A stretch of 64,000 nt of DNA from Candidatus Uabimicrobium amorphum (GTDB lineage Bacteria; Planctomycetota; Uabimicrobiia; Uabimicrobiales; Uabimicrobiaceae), in contig NZ_AP019860.1 in assembly GCF_009002475.1 (NCBI RefSeq), positions 5,656,501 to 5,720,500 of the forward strand. Direction: 5' to 3'. The first letter of the stretch is position 1; each line of letters opens with the position of its first letter. The notes under the pieces were generated by a model. That model did not search any database, was not told where the DNA came from, and saw only the letters and a list, made by a program, of their open reading frames with translations. Shown piece by piece: positions 53,000 to 60,948 of the stretch. Both the position numbers and the translations under genes were made by a program.

Positions 53000-54735
53000 A
53001 GATTCGTCTCCAATGTAGAGGTATCTCCTTCTGGCAAGCCCAATTCTCTTGCTTTTAATAAACGGCGCATGATTTTTCCACTTTTGGTTTTGGGCAAACT
53101 CGGAAGAAATTCAATTTCTTTTGGAGCCACCGTTGCTCCCATACGTTTACGAATAAATCCGCGTAATTGTTTTTCTAACGTTTCATCTGCGTTAAAACCT
53201 GGTTTTAACGCTACAAATGCTTTTGGATACTCCATGACCACTTGGTCAGGTTTTGCAATTACCCCAGCTTCCGCAACTGCTTCGTGTTCGAGGAGAATAC
53301 TTTCAATTTCAAAAGGGCTAATAAGGTGCCCGGACGAATTGATCACGTCGTCTGCACGGCCGACAAACCAAAAACAACCGTCACTATCTTTTTTGGCCAA
53401 GTCTCCCGAAAAGTAATACTGTCCGGAAAAACATTTTTTATAGCGTCCCTCTTCGTGTAAGTACCCGCGAAACATCGAAGGCCAACTAACTTTTATCGCT
53501 AGTTCCCCCACTTCTTCCGGTGTGTCAATTTCGCTAACCGATGAATCCTCGTGCTTGACAATGACGGCTTCGATCCCCGGCATTGGATATCCCATGGAAC
53601 CAGGCTTGATATCTACCGCGGGATAATTGGCGATCATAATACCACCCGTTTCCGTTTGCCACCATGTATCGTGTATTGGTAAACCAAAGGCTTTTTCTCC
53701 CCACACAACAGCCTCGGGATTCAAAGGTTCTCCCACACTTACCACATGGCGTAGATGTGGAAAATTATATTCCTTGACCACGGAAAGACCTGCTTTCATT
53801 AACATGCGAATCGCTGTCGGAGCGCTATACCAGATTGTTACTTTCTGATCTTGTAAAACTTGGTACCAATGACGCACATTAAAATCCGCTTCATCTATCA
53901 GGTTCGTAACACCGTTTGTCCACGGTGAAATGACACCATAAGAAAGCCCTGTTACCCAACCAGGATCTGCGGTGCACCAATAGATATCTTGCGGTTGAAA
54001 GTCAAGAGCATACTTACCACTAATATGGTGATGAATCACCGCTTGATGTACGTGGATCGCTCCTTTGGGCTTTCCGGTGGTTCCACTGGTAAAATGCAGA
54101 AGAGCCATGTCTTCCGGATCTGTTTTTTCTATGGAAAAGTCATCGCTGGCTTTTTCCATCAATGCGGAAAAATTATGTGTATTTTCAGTTTCCTGCTGTG
54201 GATCAGCAATAATGATAACATGTTCTAATTTGGGCAACTGATCGCGTATTTTGGCTATTTTTTTGCGATAGAGTGATGCTGTGGTGATCAAAACTTTTCC
54301 GTCACCAATTTGCATACGCGCCAAAATAGGGTCTGGGCCAAATGCCGAGAACAACGGACAGAAAACATTGAGGTTTTTGAGCGTTCCTAGAATAGCGATA
54401 TATAGTTCGGGTATACGACCACATAAACCAAAAACACGTTCGCCTTTTTTAATCCCTAAGTTTTTTAGTACATTGGCAAAACGATTACTTTCACGCGACA
54501 TTTCCGCAAAGGTAAAATCGCGGCTCTCTCCTTTTTTCCCTAACCAACGCAAGGCAACGTGATCGCGAAGTGGAGTCGCAACGTGACGATCAATCGCCTG
54601 GTACGCCATGTTGATATTTTCTGAACTGAGTTCATTTTTTGCCTGTTCCCAAGAAAAATTTGTACGCTCTTCTTTATAATTTTGTAAGTTGGGTTTCACA
54701 GGCAAGTTATCTGTTTTTTTGTAAATAGTATCCAT
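52996..54735 (-). CDS. acsA: Acetate-CoA ligase (AMP-forming), AcsA type
   Basis: This 579-residue adenylate-forming enzyme activates acetate (or a short acyl acid) to acyl-CoA through an acyl-AMP. Visible motifs: LHFTSGTTGKPKGAIH (P-loop), DIYWCTADPGWVTGLSYG, HDTWWQTETGG (A5), SGDLAKKDSDGCFWFVGRADD (A8) and the C-terminal catalytic and acetylatable lysine in PKTKSGKIMRRLL. Length and the WCTADPGW block fit the shorter AcsA branch. ATG 54735 is used because AGGTG is seven bases upstream; a longer frame from 54765 lacks that. It is the first gene of the operon with pdhABC and ACP, giving two routes to acetyl-CoA in one transcript. Confidence 0.93.
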   Translation of the reverse strand: MDTIYKKTDNLPVKPNLQNYKEERTNFSWEQAKNELSSENINMAYQAIDRHVATPLRDHVALRWLGKKGESRDFTFAEMSRESNRFANVLKNLGIKKGERVFGLCGRIPELYIAILGTLKNLNVFCPLFSAFGPDPILARMQIGDGKVLITTASLYRKKIAKIRDQLPKLEHVIIIADPQQETENTHNFSALMEKASDDFSIEKTDPEDMALLHFTSGTTGKPKGAIHVHQAVIHHHISGKYALDFQPQDIYWCTADPGWVTGLSYGVISPWTNGVTNLIDEADFNVRHWYQVLQDQKVTIWYSAPTAIRMLMKAGLSVVKEYNFPHLRHVVSVGEPLNPEAVVWGEKAFGLPIHDTWWQTETGGIMIANYPAVDIKPGSMGYPMPGIEAVIVKHEDSSVSEIDTPEEVGELAIKVSWPSMFRGYLHEEGRYKKCFSGQYYFSGDLAKKDSDGCFWFVGRADDVINSSGHLISPFEIESILLEHEAVAEAGVIAKPDQVVMEYPKAFVALKPGFNADETLEKQLRGFIRKRMGATVAPKEIEFLPSLPKTKSGKIMRRLLKARELGLPEGDTSTLETNL

Positions 54736-54969
54736 ATCATTACACCTAAATAATGAAAATAACAAGCGACAGACGCAAATCCTCAGTAAACACTTAACTA
54801 AAAAGCTTTAATGCAAATTTCTTGCCAAGTAGGGCTGTAGGATGACCCTTCTGTATGCAGTATGCGGTTTGACTGACGATACAAGACGTTTTAAATGAGG
54901 GTATTGTGTTAACGTTGTTAACTATGGTGAAGTATGAAAAATCGTAATCGTCACCGTAGTCGTGACCGT

Positions 54970-55144
54970 CATTGACTTAAGCGTAAACAACCTATAACAA
55001 AGACTTACACCTCGTGTCATCCCTGACTTGATCAGGGAACCAGACGCTTTCAAGTCAAATTTATATTGCTGGTTTCCCGCTTTCGCGGGAATGACATGGA
55101 TTCGTAAGTCTTTCATTGAATAACACTTACTTCTTAAGTCAATG
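54970..55144 (+). mobile_element. 175-bp palindromic MITE-like element, left copy
   Basis: The element is bounded by exact terminal inverted repeats CATTGACTTAAG and CTTAAGTCAATG. Internal inverted repeats (AAGACTTAC/GTAAGTCTT; TGTCAT/ATGACA) and two hairpins (CCCTGA-TCAGGG, CCCGC-GCGGG) would fold it into a branched hairpin. It does not code. A copy in the same orientation at 61844-62019 differs at only about four positions. Non-autonomous mobilisation by a transposase encoded elsewhere is inferred; no clear target-site duplication is seen. The right flank (CATTGA.GG.CACGGTCACG) is also shared by both copies. Confidence 0.75.
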
Positions 55145-55209
55145 ACATTGAAGGTCACGGTCACGAAAATTTGATCCTATGGGGAATAATCGATGTCAAA
55201 GCGCCGGAG

Positions 55210-55244
55210 TGGGCATCGCATACCAATGAATATCGCTACTTAAA
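55210..55244 (+). repeat. Dispersed 35-nt motif, copy 3
   Basis: It reads TGGGCATCGCATACCA and ends GCTACTTAAA, a more diverged relative of the copies at 10545 and 20652. It is located 30 bp upstream of the candidate promoter of the N-ATPase operon. Confidence 0.45.
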
Positions 55245-55273
55245 GTTGCGTTGCATTTCCCCCACTATTTCTC

Positions 55274-55290
55274 TTGGCATGAAAATTGCC
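55274..55290 (+). promoter_or_regulatory. Sigma-54-type promoter candidate for the N-ATPase operon
   Basis: TTGGCATGAAAATTGCC carries GG at 55276-55277 and GC at 55288-55289, exactly 12 bp apart, as in -24/-12 sigma-54 promoters (TGGCAC-N5-TTGC). Transcription would begin near 55300, about 40 bases before the atpD start codon. The same stretch also has a TGGCA/TGCCA dyad, so a protein-binding site is an alternative. Confidence 0.4.
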
Positions 55291-55339
55291 ATGTTAAACA
55301 CATGTTAATTTACCTTTTGCTAGGATTGTTGAAATTGCC

Positions 55340-56737
55340 ATGAGCATGAAGAAAAAAAACAATTACGGATATGTGACTTCTATACGCGGTAGTGTCATTG
55401 ATGTTCACTTCCCGCATAAAATACCTGCATTGAACTCGCTACTTCGCTCCCAAGAACCACGTGTTTTTATGGAGGTCATTACACATATAAATTCACAGAC
55501 GATTCGCGGAATCGCTCTTACCTCTACTCAGGGACTTGCTCAGGGAACGTTGATGGAAGATACCTCTTCTCCTCTCCTTGTTCCTGTGGGAGAACGAATT
55601 CTTGGACGCGTGTTTAACATTTTCGGCGATACACTTGATGACGGCCCGCGACTAGAGGGAGGGGAATGGCGCTCTATTCACGGAAAGCCGATTACCATTT
55701 TACAACAACCTACTTCCTCTGAAATATTCGAAACGGGGATTAAAGCGATTGATTTGTTGTCTCCTATGGAGCGTGGTGGAAAGGCCGGTCTTTTTGGTGG
55801 TGCTGGTGTGGGAAAAACCGTTTTATTGATGGAAGTTGTCAATAATATGATCCAGCGCTACAAAGGGGTAAGTTTGTTTTGCGGTATTGGAGAACGCTGC
55901 CGTGAAGGAGAAGAGTTGTATCGCGAAATCCAACAAGCCGGGGTTTTAGAGCGGACGGTGATGGTTTTTGGGCAAATGAATGAACCATCGGGAGCACGGT
56001 TTCGGGTGGGACATGCTGCTTTGACAATGGCGGAATATTTTCGCGATGTTCTCAAACAAGATGTGTTGTTGCTCATCGACAATATTTTTCGTTTTATTCA
56101 GGCAGGCTCAGAAGTTTCAGGACTCATGGGGCAATTGCCGTCACGTTTGGGGTATCAACCGACACTCGCAACAGAGCTTGCAGAACTCGAAGAGCGAATT
56201 TGCAGTACTCTTATGAATTCGATTACCTCTATTCAGGCGGTGTACGTTCCTGCGGACGATTTTACGGACCCAGCAGCTGTACACACATTTTCACACTTGT
56301 CTGCGTCTATTGTTTTATCGCGTAAACGCGCCAGCGAAGGTTTGTACCCTGCGATTGATCCACTACACTCGCATTCAAAAATGCTATCACCTCACACAGT
56401 GAGTAAACAGCACTACAAAGTCGCAAGAACTGTACGCAAGACGCTGGCAAATTACGAAGACCTTAAAGACATCATCTCTATGTTGGGCATGGAAGAGTTA
56501 TCGCGTGAGGATCGTTTGGTTGTGCATCGTGCAAGACGGTTAGAACGTTTTTTAACACAGCCGTTTTCTGTTTCGCAGCACTTTACGGGAATACCCGGCA
56601 AAAGAATTTCTTTACAAAAAACAATCGACGGTTGTGAACGAATATTGAACGATGAGTTTATTGATGTGCCTGAAAGTGCATTGTATATGATTGGGGATGT
56701 TGAGGAAGCTTATGCAAAACTCAAAACTATTTCTTAA
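55340..56737 (+). CDS. atpD: N-type ATPase beta subunit
   Basis: This is the catalytic beta subunit of a rotary ATPase. Its 465 residues include the Walker A motif GGAGVGKT (153-160), GERCREGEEL with the catalytic Glu185 (canonical GERTREG here has Cys for Thr), LLIDNIFRFIQAGSEVSGLMGQLPSRLGYQPTL-type Walker B region and YVPADDFTDPAAVHTFSHL. Beta subunits of N-ATPases head the operon, unlike ordinary F-type operons in which atpD is near the end. ATG 55340 has no strong Shine-Dalgarno; a second ATG lies two codons later. A sigma-54-like promoter precedes it. Confidence 0.96.
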   Translation: MSMKKKNNYGYVTSIRGSVIDVHFPHKIPALNSLLRSQEPRVFMEVITHINSQTIRGIALTSTQGLAQGTLMEDTSSPLLVPVGERILGRVFNIFGDTLDDGPRLEGGEWRSIHGKPITILQQPTSSEIFETGIKAIDLLSPMERGGKAGLFGGAGVGKTVLLMEVVNNMIQRYKGVSLFCGIGERCREGEELYREIQQAGVLERTVMVFGQMNEPSGARFRVGHAALTMAEYFRDVLKQDVLLLIDNIFRFIQAGSEVSGLMGQLPSRLGYQPTLATELAELEERICSTLMNSITSIQAVYVPADDFTDPAAVHTFSHLSASIVLSRKRASEGLYPAIDPLHSHSKMLSPHTVSKQHYKVARTVRKTLANYEDLKDIISMLGMEELSREDRLVVHRARRLERFLTQPFSVSQHFTGIPGKRISLQKTIDGCERILNDEFIDVPESALYMIGDVEEAYAKLKTIS

Positions 56738-57116
56738 AGTATTGCTGCCGACAAAAGTCATTTTACAGTGTGAAGCCATTAAAATTATTGCAGAAGGAAA
56801 AAATGGATCTTTTTGTTTATTACCACAGCACATCGATTTTGTTTCTGCACTTGTTCCCGGTATTCTCGCGGTAACAGATGTGGATGGTAAGGAACAGTTT
56901 GTCGCGGTAGATGAAGGCATCTTAGTCAAATGTAGTGGCAATGTTTTTATTTCTACGGTGAATGCAGTTATTAGCAATAGTTTAGAAGAGTTAAATACGA
57001 TTATTCGTGAAAATTTTCAGCACTTGAATGAAAAAGAAAAAAGCGTTCGCTCTGCAGTAGCGAAATTGGAAGCCGGTTTCATCAAAACCTTTATAAATTT
57101 AAAAGAGCATGGATAA
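56712..57116 (+). CDS. atpC: N-type ATPase epsilon subunit
   Basis: This 134-residue protein has the epsilon beta-sandwich (LKVLLPTKVILQCEAIKIIAEGKNGSFCLLPQHIDFVSALVPGI pattern, with the LLPxHxDFV motif) followed by C-terminal helices. It couples the rotor to the catalytic head. ATG 56712 has AGGA five bases upstream; the gene overlaps atpD by 26 bp and atpQ by 8 bp, typical of the tightly packed N-ATPase operon. Confidence 0.93.
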   Translation: MQNSKLFLKVLLPTKVILQCEAIKIIAEGKNGSFCLLPQHIDFVSALVPGILAVTDVDGKEQFVAVDEGILVKCSGNVFISTVNAVISNSLEELNTIIRENFQHLNEKEKSVRSAVAKLEAGFIKTFINLKEHG

Positions 57117-57414
57117 TTCAAAAAAGCATGTCGATCAATTTGCAAAAACGATCGAAAAAAAACAGCAACGCAAAATACAGGCGCGCGATAGAAAGAACAG
57201 CACTGTATTTTGGATTGGTATGTTTGGCCTCGTGGGTTGGTCTGTGGCCATTCCTACAATTATTGGTATTAGTTTGGGGATTTGGCTTGACAAAACCTAC
57301 CCTGGCAAGCACTCGTGGACATTGATGCTTCTTGTCGCAGGTGTTGCCGTTGGTTGTTGGCAAGCATGGTATTGGATTAAAGAGGAAAGTAAGGATATTG
57401 ATTCATGTGGATAG
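57109..57414 (+). CDS. atpQ: N-type ATPase accessory membrane protein AtpQ (AtpI-like)
   Basis: This 101-residue protein has a basic N-terminus (QFAKTIEKKQQRKIQARDRK) and two membrane helices (about 33-55 and 66-90), matching the AtpI/AtpQ family and its place as third gene in N-ATPase operons. A role in c-ring assembly or Mg/Na supply has been proposed for AtpI relatives. It overlaps atpC by 8 bp and atpR by 10 bp. Confidence 0.88.
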   Translation: MDNSKKHVDQFAKTIEKKQQRKIQARDRKNSTVFWIGMFGLVGWSVAIPTIIGISLGIWLDKTYPGKHSWTLMLLVAGVAVGCWQAWYWIKEESKDIDSCG

Positions 57415-57683
57415 CCATATCGTTATGTTGTGGGATATTATTGGGGATACTCCACTTTGGTGGATTATGGTGGACAATTGCCTTTGTCACAAAGCATAAA
57501 AATGCTCACGTCCTCCTTTTGAGCGCTTTTGTGCGTATGGGCATCACTCTTAGCGGATTCTACTTGGTTATGAGTGGTCGTTCTGAAAGGCTGCTACTTT
57601 GCCTATTGGGATTTGTGTTGGCGCGTTATACATTGTCTTTTATTTTTACCTATGGCACTACAAAGGTCGGTAGTCATGCATAG
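57405..57683 (+). CDS. atpR: N-type ATPase-specific subunit AtpR
   Basis: This 92-residue protein has three hydrophobic helices (about 3-27, 38-57, 62-82) and an arginine in the middle of a helix region (AFVRMGITLSGFYLV). AtpR occurs only in N-ATPase operons, where it lies between atpQ and atpB; its exact role is not established. ATG 57405 overlaps the end of atpQ, and the gene runs into the start of atpB by 8 bp. Confidence 0.87.
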   Translation: MWIAISLCCGILLGILHFGGLWWTIAFVTKHKNAHVLLLSAFVRMGITLSGFYLVMSGRSERLLLCLLGFVLARYTLSFIFTYGTTKVGSHA

Positions 57684-58368
57684 CCTTAGTTCTGACAAAG
57701 TGGAGATATTTCGTTGGCATTACTTCGTTATCAATCAAACTATTTTGTTTACCTGGGTGGTGATGGCGGTAATGACCTTGGGGGCATGGTTGATTACGCG
57801 CAAAATGAAGAAAAAAGATCACACTAGGCGTTGGCAGCATTTTTTTGAAGTGATTATCTTAGGGGTACAAAAACAGATAGAAGAGATGGTAGAGAATTCT
57901 AGACTGTATGTTCCTTTTATCGCGACATTATTTTTGTTTATTGCCAGCGCAAATTTTTTAACGATTATTCCCGGATACCGTGCGCCGACAGCGTCACTTT
58001 CGACAACGGTGGCCCTAGCGATTATTGTTTTTGTCGCTGTGCCCATATATGGTATTCGTCAACAAGGTTTTATCAGTTACCTCAAACAGTATGTAAAGCC
58101 TTCTTTTTTCATGTTGCCATTCAATATCATTGGAGAATTGTCGCGAACTTTAGCTCTTGCTGTTCGGTTGTTTGGCAATATGATGAGTGGAGAAAAAATC
58201 ATCGCGATTCTGTTGTCGATTGCACCGCTGTTTTTGCCAGTGGTCATGCAAGCTTTGGGGTTACTGACCGGTTTTATTCAAGCGTATATATTTGCTATCT
58301 TGGCGATGGTTTATATTGCATCTGCTACACGTTCTCATCAGACTCATATAAAAGGAGAAAATACATAA
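57676..58368 (+). CDS. atpB: N-type ATPase subunit a
   Basis: This 230-residue integral stator subunit has five to six helices and the essential arginine, Arg164, in LALAVRLFGNMMSGE, which releases the ion from the c-ring carboxylate. ANFLTIIPGYRAPTASLSTT is the typical loop. ATG 57676 is preferred: AAAGG lies upstream and the protein then has the usual length, while the longer frame from 57574 lies inside atpR. The stop shares its last base with the ATG of atpE (TAATG). Confidence 0.94.
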   Translation: MHSLSSDKVEIFRWHYFVINQTILFTWVVMAVMTLGAWLITRKMKKKDHTRRWQHFFEVIILGVQKQIEEMVENSRLYVPFIATLFLFIASANFLTIIPGYRAPTASLSTTVALAIIVFVAVPIYGIRQQGFISYLKQYVKPSFFMLPFNIIGELSRTLALAVRLFGNMMSGEKIIAILLSIAPLFLPVVMQALGLLTGFIQAYIFAILAMVYIASATRSHQTHIKGENT

Positions 58369-58643
58369 TGGATATCACATTAATCGCCATTGTTTCCATC
58401 GCGACCGCAGGTATGACAATTGCCATAGGTTCTATAGGCCCGGCCTTAGGAGAAGGTAAGGCGCTTGCACAAGCATTGCAGGCCATAGCACAACAACCCG
58501 ACCAAAGTAGTACCATTACGCGTACTCTATTTGTAGGACTTGCTATGGTGGAATCTACCGCGATTTACTGTTTTGTGGTGGCGATGATTCTCATTTTTGC
58601 CAATCCATTTTGGGATTACGCCATCAGCAAATTGGGAGGTTAA
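58368..58643 (+). CDS. atpE: N-type ATPase subunit c (rotor ring)
   Basis: This 91-residue hairpin of two membrane helices contains GPALGEGKALAQAL and MVESTAIYCFVVAMIL. Glu62 is the ion-carrying residue; Glu29 provides the second carboxylate, with Ser63 and Thr64 next to Glu62. The two-carboxylate pattern is characteristic of N-ATPases, and ring size and ion specificity (Na+ or H+) cannot be decided from sequence alone. It is known for the Burkholderia pseudomallei N-ATPase that a similar c-ring is large and proton-specific. ATG 58368 is in the TAATG overlap with atpB. Confidence 0.95.
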   Translation: MDITLIAIVSIATAGMTIAIGSIGPALGEGKALAQALQAIAQQPDQSSTITRTLFVGLAMVESTAIYCFVVAMILIFANPFWDYAISKLGG

Positions 58644-58645
58644 CC

Positions 58646-59422
58646 GTGATTGATTGGTTTACTGTTGTCGCGCAGATCATTAATTTTTTTATATTACTAT
58701 GGCTACTCAAACACTTCTTGTACCAACACATTATCGATGCCATGGATGAGCGCGAGCAGCATATGCAACAGCAGTCGCAAAACATTGCAGATCAAAAAAA
58801 GCAGTTGCAGGGTGAAATCGATAGTTACCAACAAAAAAACACCGATTTTGCGAAAGAGTGTCAAGAAAAACAAAAACAAGTAGATCGTGAGTTGGATGTT
58901 TATCGCGAAGAACAGGTTCAAGAAATTCGCAATGAAGTTGCCCAGATGCAAGAGAAATGGAAGCAATCAATTTCTAGTGAGCAGAATACCTTTATGCAAG
59001 ACCTTCGTGATTTTCTTATTAGGGAAACTATCGCCATTTCGCGGCAAACATTACGCGATGTTGCCAATGAGCAACTGGAAGACAGTATCGTTGCGAATTT
59101 TTTTCTTCAACTACAGCAACTGTCTAAAGAAGATTATCGTTTACTAGAAAAAAGTGGAACACCACAACAAAACAAAATAGTGGTAATGAGCACATTTGAA
59201 ATCAAAGACGAATTTCGCCGTAAAATCCAACAAATTTTGCAAGAGAAGATCGAAGAAGACTTTGTGTTAAAATTCACCAAGTCCAGCGATTTGATCTGTG
59301 GAATAGAACTGAAACTGCCGGAACATAAGATTTCGTGGTGCTTACAAAATTACCTTCAAGATTTCGAACGAAAAGTGAACGTTGCGCTACAACAAGAAGA
59401 CGTAACTAGTTGGAAAGTATAA
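58646..59422 (+). CDS. atpF: N-type ATPase subunit b (peripheral stalk)
   Basis: This 258-residue subunit has an N-terminal membrane helix (WFTVVAQIINFFILLWLLKHFL) followed by a long Gln/Glu/Lys-rich coiled coil (about 35-125). Its C-terminal region from about 170 to the end resembles a delta-type domain (FEIKDEFRRKIQQILQEKI, KFTKSSDLICGIELKLP). N-ATPase operons lack a separate atpH; this long b subunit probably carries that function. The start is GTG 58646 with GGGAGG six bases upstream and overlapping the atpE stop. It ends in a TAATG overlap with atpA. Confidence 0.93.
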   Translation: MIDWFTVVAQIINFFILLWLLKHFLYQHIIDAMDEREQHMQQQSQNIADQKKQLQGEIDSYQQKNTDFAKECQEKQKQVDRELDVYREEQVQEIRNEVAQMQEKWKQSISSEQNTFMQDLRDFLIRETIAISRQTLRDVANEQLEDSIVANFFLQLQQLSKEDYRLLEKSGTPQQNKIVVMSTFEIKDEFRRKIQQILQEKIEEDFVLKFTKSSDLICGIELKLPEHKISWCLQNYLQDFERKVNVALQQEDVTSWKV

Positions 59423-60948
59423 TGGAACTACAATCGCTACTAAAATCTACTTTTAGTCTACTACAAGAAACGCGTGAAAACCTTGAACCACGGCTTACAG
59501 TGAACGAAGTTGGCAGTGTTAAATTTATTAGCCAAAGTATTGCTTGGGTGACAGGCCTTCGCGGTGTAAAAGCCGAGGAAATCTTATTGTTTGAGGGCGG
59601 ACTACGTGGAATTGCCTTTAATATTGACGCTGACGAGGTGGGGGTGATCTTGTTAGGGGAAAGTACGTTCTTAAAAGCGGGGTCTGATGTGTATCGCACC
59701 GGAGAGATTTTGCAAGTACCTGTGGGAGAGAAGCTCATCGGTCGCGTGGTAGACGCATTGGGAGAACCCATTGATCACGGTCCGGCAATTGTCACTTTGC
59801 AACGTCGCCCCATTGAAGCAGAGGCACCAGGTATTATGCAGCGCTCACCTGTTGTAACGCCTTTGTTTACCGGAGTTAAGGTTATTGATGCTTTAATTCC
59901 CATTGGCAAAGGGCAACGCGAATTGATTCTTGGAGATCGTCAAAGTGGCAAAACCGCCTTGGCCATAGACACAATTATCAATCAGTGCGATAAAGATGTT
60001 ATTTGTATTTATTGTACGATTGGCCAACAAAACTCAGCGGTAGCGCGTATTATTGCCGAATTGAAATCTCATGGCGCTATGTCCTACAGTATTGTTGTTG
60101 CCACCGCAGGAGAAAGTCCTCCAGGATTGCAATTTATCGCTCCCTACGCCGCAATGACGATGGCAGAACACTTTATGAATAAAGGACTAGATGCCCTCGT
60201 TGTTTTTGATGATCTCACCAAACATGCATGGGCGTATCGTGAAATTTCCTTGTTATTAAATCGTCCACCAGGACGTGAAGCGTACCCAGGTGATATTTTC
60301 TACATTCATTCGCGATTACTCGAACGCTCCACTCATTTGCGTAAAGAGCTTGGCGGTGGTTCATTGACGGCGTTGCCCATCGTCGAAGTCGAGGCGCAAA
60401 ATATTTCTGCATACATACCCACGAATCTCATTTCGATTACGGATGGGCAAATTTACCTCTCTCCGAGTCTTTTTGAACGCGGTGTACTTCCTGCGGTAGA
60501 TGTGGGGAAATCGGTATCGCGTGTGGGAGGAAAAACGCAATTCCCCACCTATCGTAAAATTGCCGGAGATTTACGTTTGGCATATTCGCAGTTTGAAGAA
60601 CTCGAATCCTTTGTGAAGTTTGGTACGCGTTTGGATGCAAAGACCCAAGAAACCATTCATCATGGAAAACGCGTAAGAGAAGTTTTGAAACAACATTTGC
60701 ATGATACTTTGTCTGCCGCACAGCAAATTGCTATTTTTATTGCGTTGAATCACGGTATATTAGATGGGGTAGACCTTGAGGACATTGTCGATGTGGAAAA
60801 AAATATTTGTGCCACTTTTCACCGCGAGTTACCAAAGATTTATAAAAAGATAAATTGCGGAGAGAATATTACAGAAGAAGAAGTGCAGCAAATTGTAGAT
60901 ATCGCCAAAGCAGTCGTTGACGGAGACGATCATGGAAAATATGAGTAG
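59422..60948 (+). CDS. atpA: N-type ATPase alpha subunit
   Basis: This 508-residue non-catalytic alpha subunit has the Walker A motif GDRQSGKTALAIDTI, CIYCTIGQQNSAVARI, DDLTKHAWAYREISLLLNRPPGREAYPGDIFYIHSRLLERS and the arginine-finger region SVSRVGGKTQ. ATG 59422 shares a base with the atpF stop (TAATG), making 508 residues, standard for the family; the frame extends four codons upstream without a better start. It overlaps atpG by 17 bp. Confidence 0.96.
   Translation: MELQSLLKSTFSLLQETRENLEPRLTVNEVGSVKFISQSIAWVTGLRGVKAEEILLFEGGLRGIAFNIDADEVGVILLGESTFLKAGSDVYRTGEILQVPVGEKLIGRVVDALGEPIDHGPAIVTLQRRPIEAEAPGIMQRSPVVTPLFTGVKVIDALIPIGKGQRELILGDRQSGKTALAIDTIINQCDKDVICIYCTIGQQNSAVARIIAELKSHGAMSYSIVVATAGESPPGLQFIAPYAAMTMAEHFMNKGLDALVVFDDLTKHAWAYREISLLLNRPPGREAYPGDIFYIHSRLLERSTHLRKELGGGSLTALPIVEVEAQNISAYIPTNLISITDGQIYLSPSLFERGVLPAVDVGKSVSRVGGKTQFPTYRKIAGDLRLAYSQFEELESFVKFGTRLDAKTQETIHHGKRVREVLKQHLHDTLSAAQQIAIFIALNHGILDGVDLEDIVDVEKNICATFHRELPKIYKKINCGENITEEEVQQIVDIAKAVVDGDDHGKYE

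Larger units (their letters stand above)
54736..55339. other. 604-bp intergenic region between acsA-like and atpD genes
   Basis: The region has no gene. From left to right it has about 200 bp of plain AT-rich DNA upstream of the minus-strand operon, a short CGTGAC/CACGGT hexamer tract (54945-54970), the 175-bp palindromic element (54970-55144), another GGTCACGG tract (55153-55167), the dispersed 35-nt motif (55210-55244) and a sigma-54-like promoter (55274-55290) before atpD. Open frames inside the element are artefacts of the repeat. Confidence 0.7.

Noticed and set aside
54922..55164. Minus-strand 80-codon frame, repeated at 61866-62105
   Set aside because: Both frames lie within the two copies of the palindromic element and exist because the element is duplicated; there is no ribosome binding site or codon bias.
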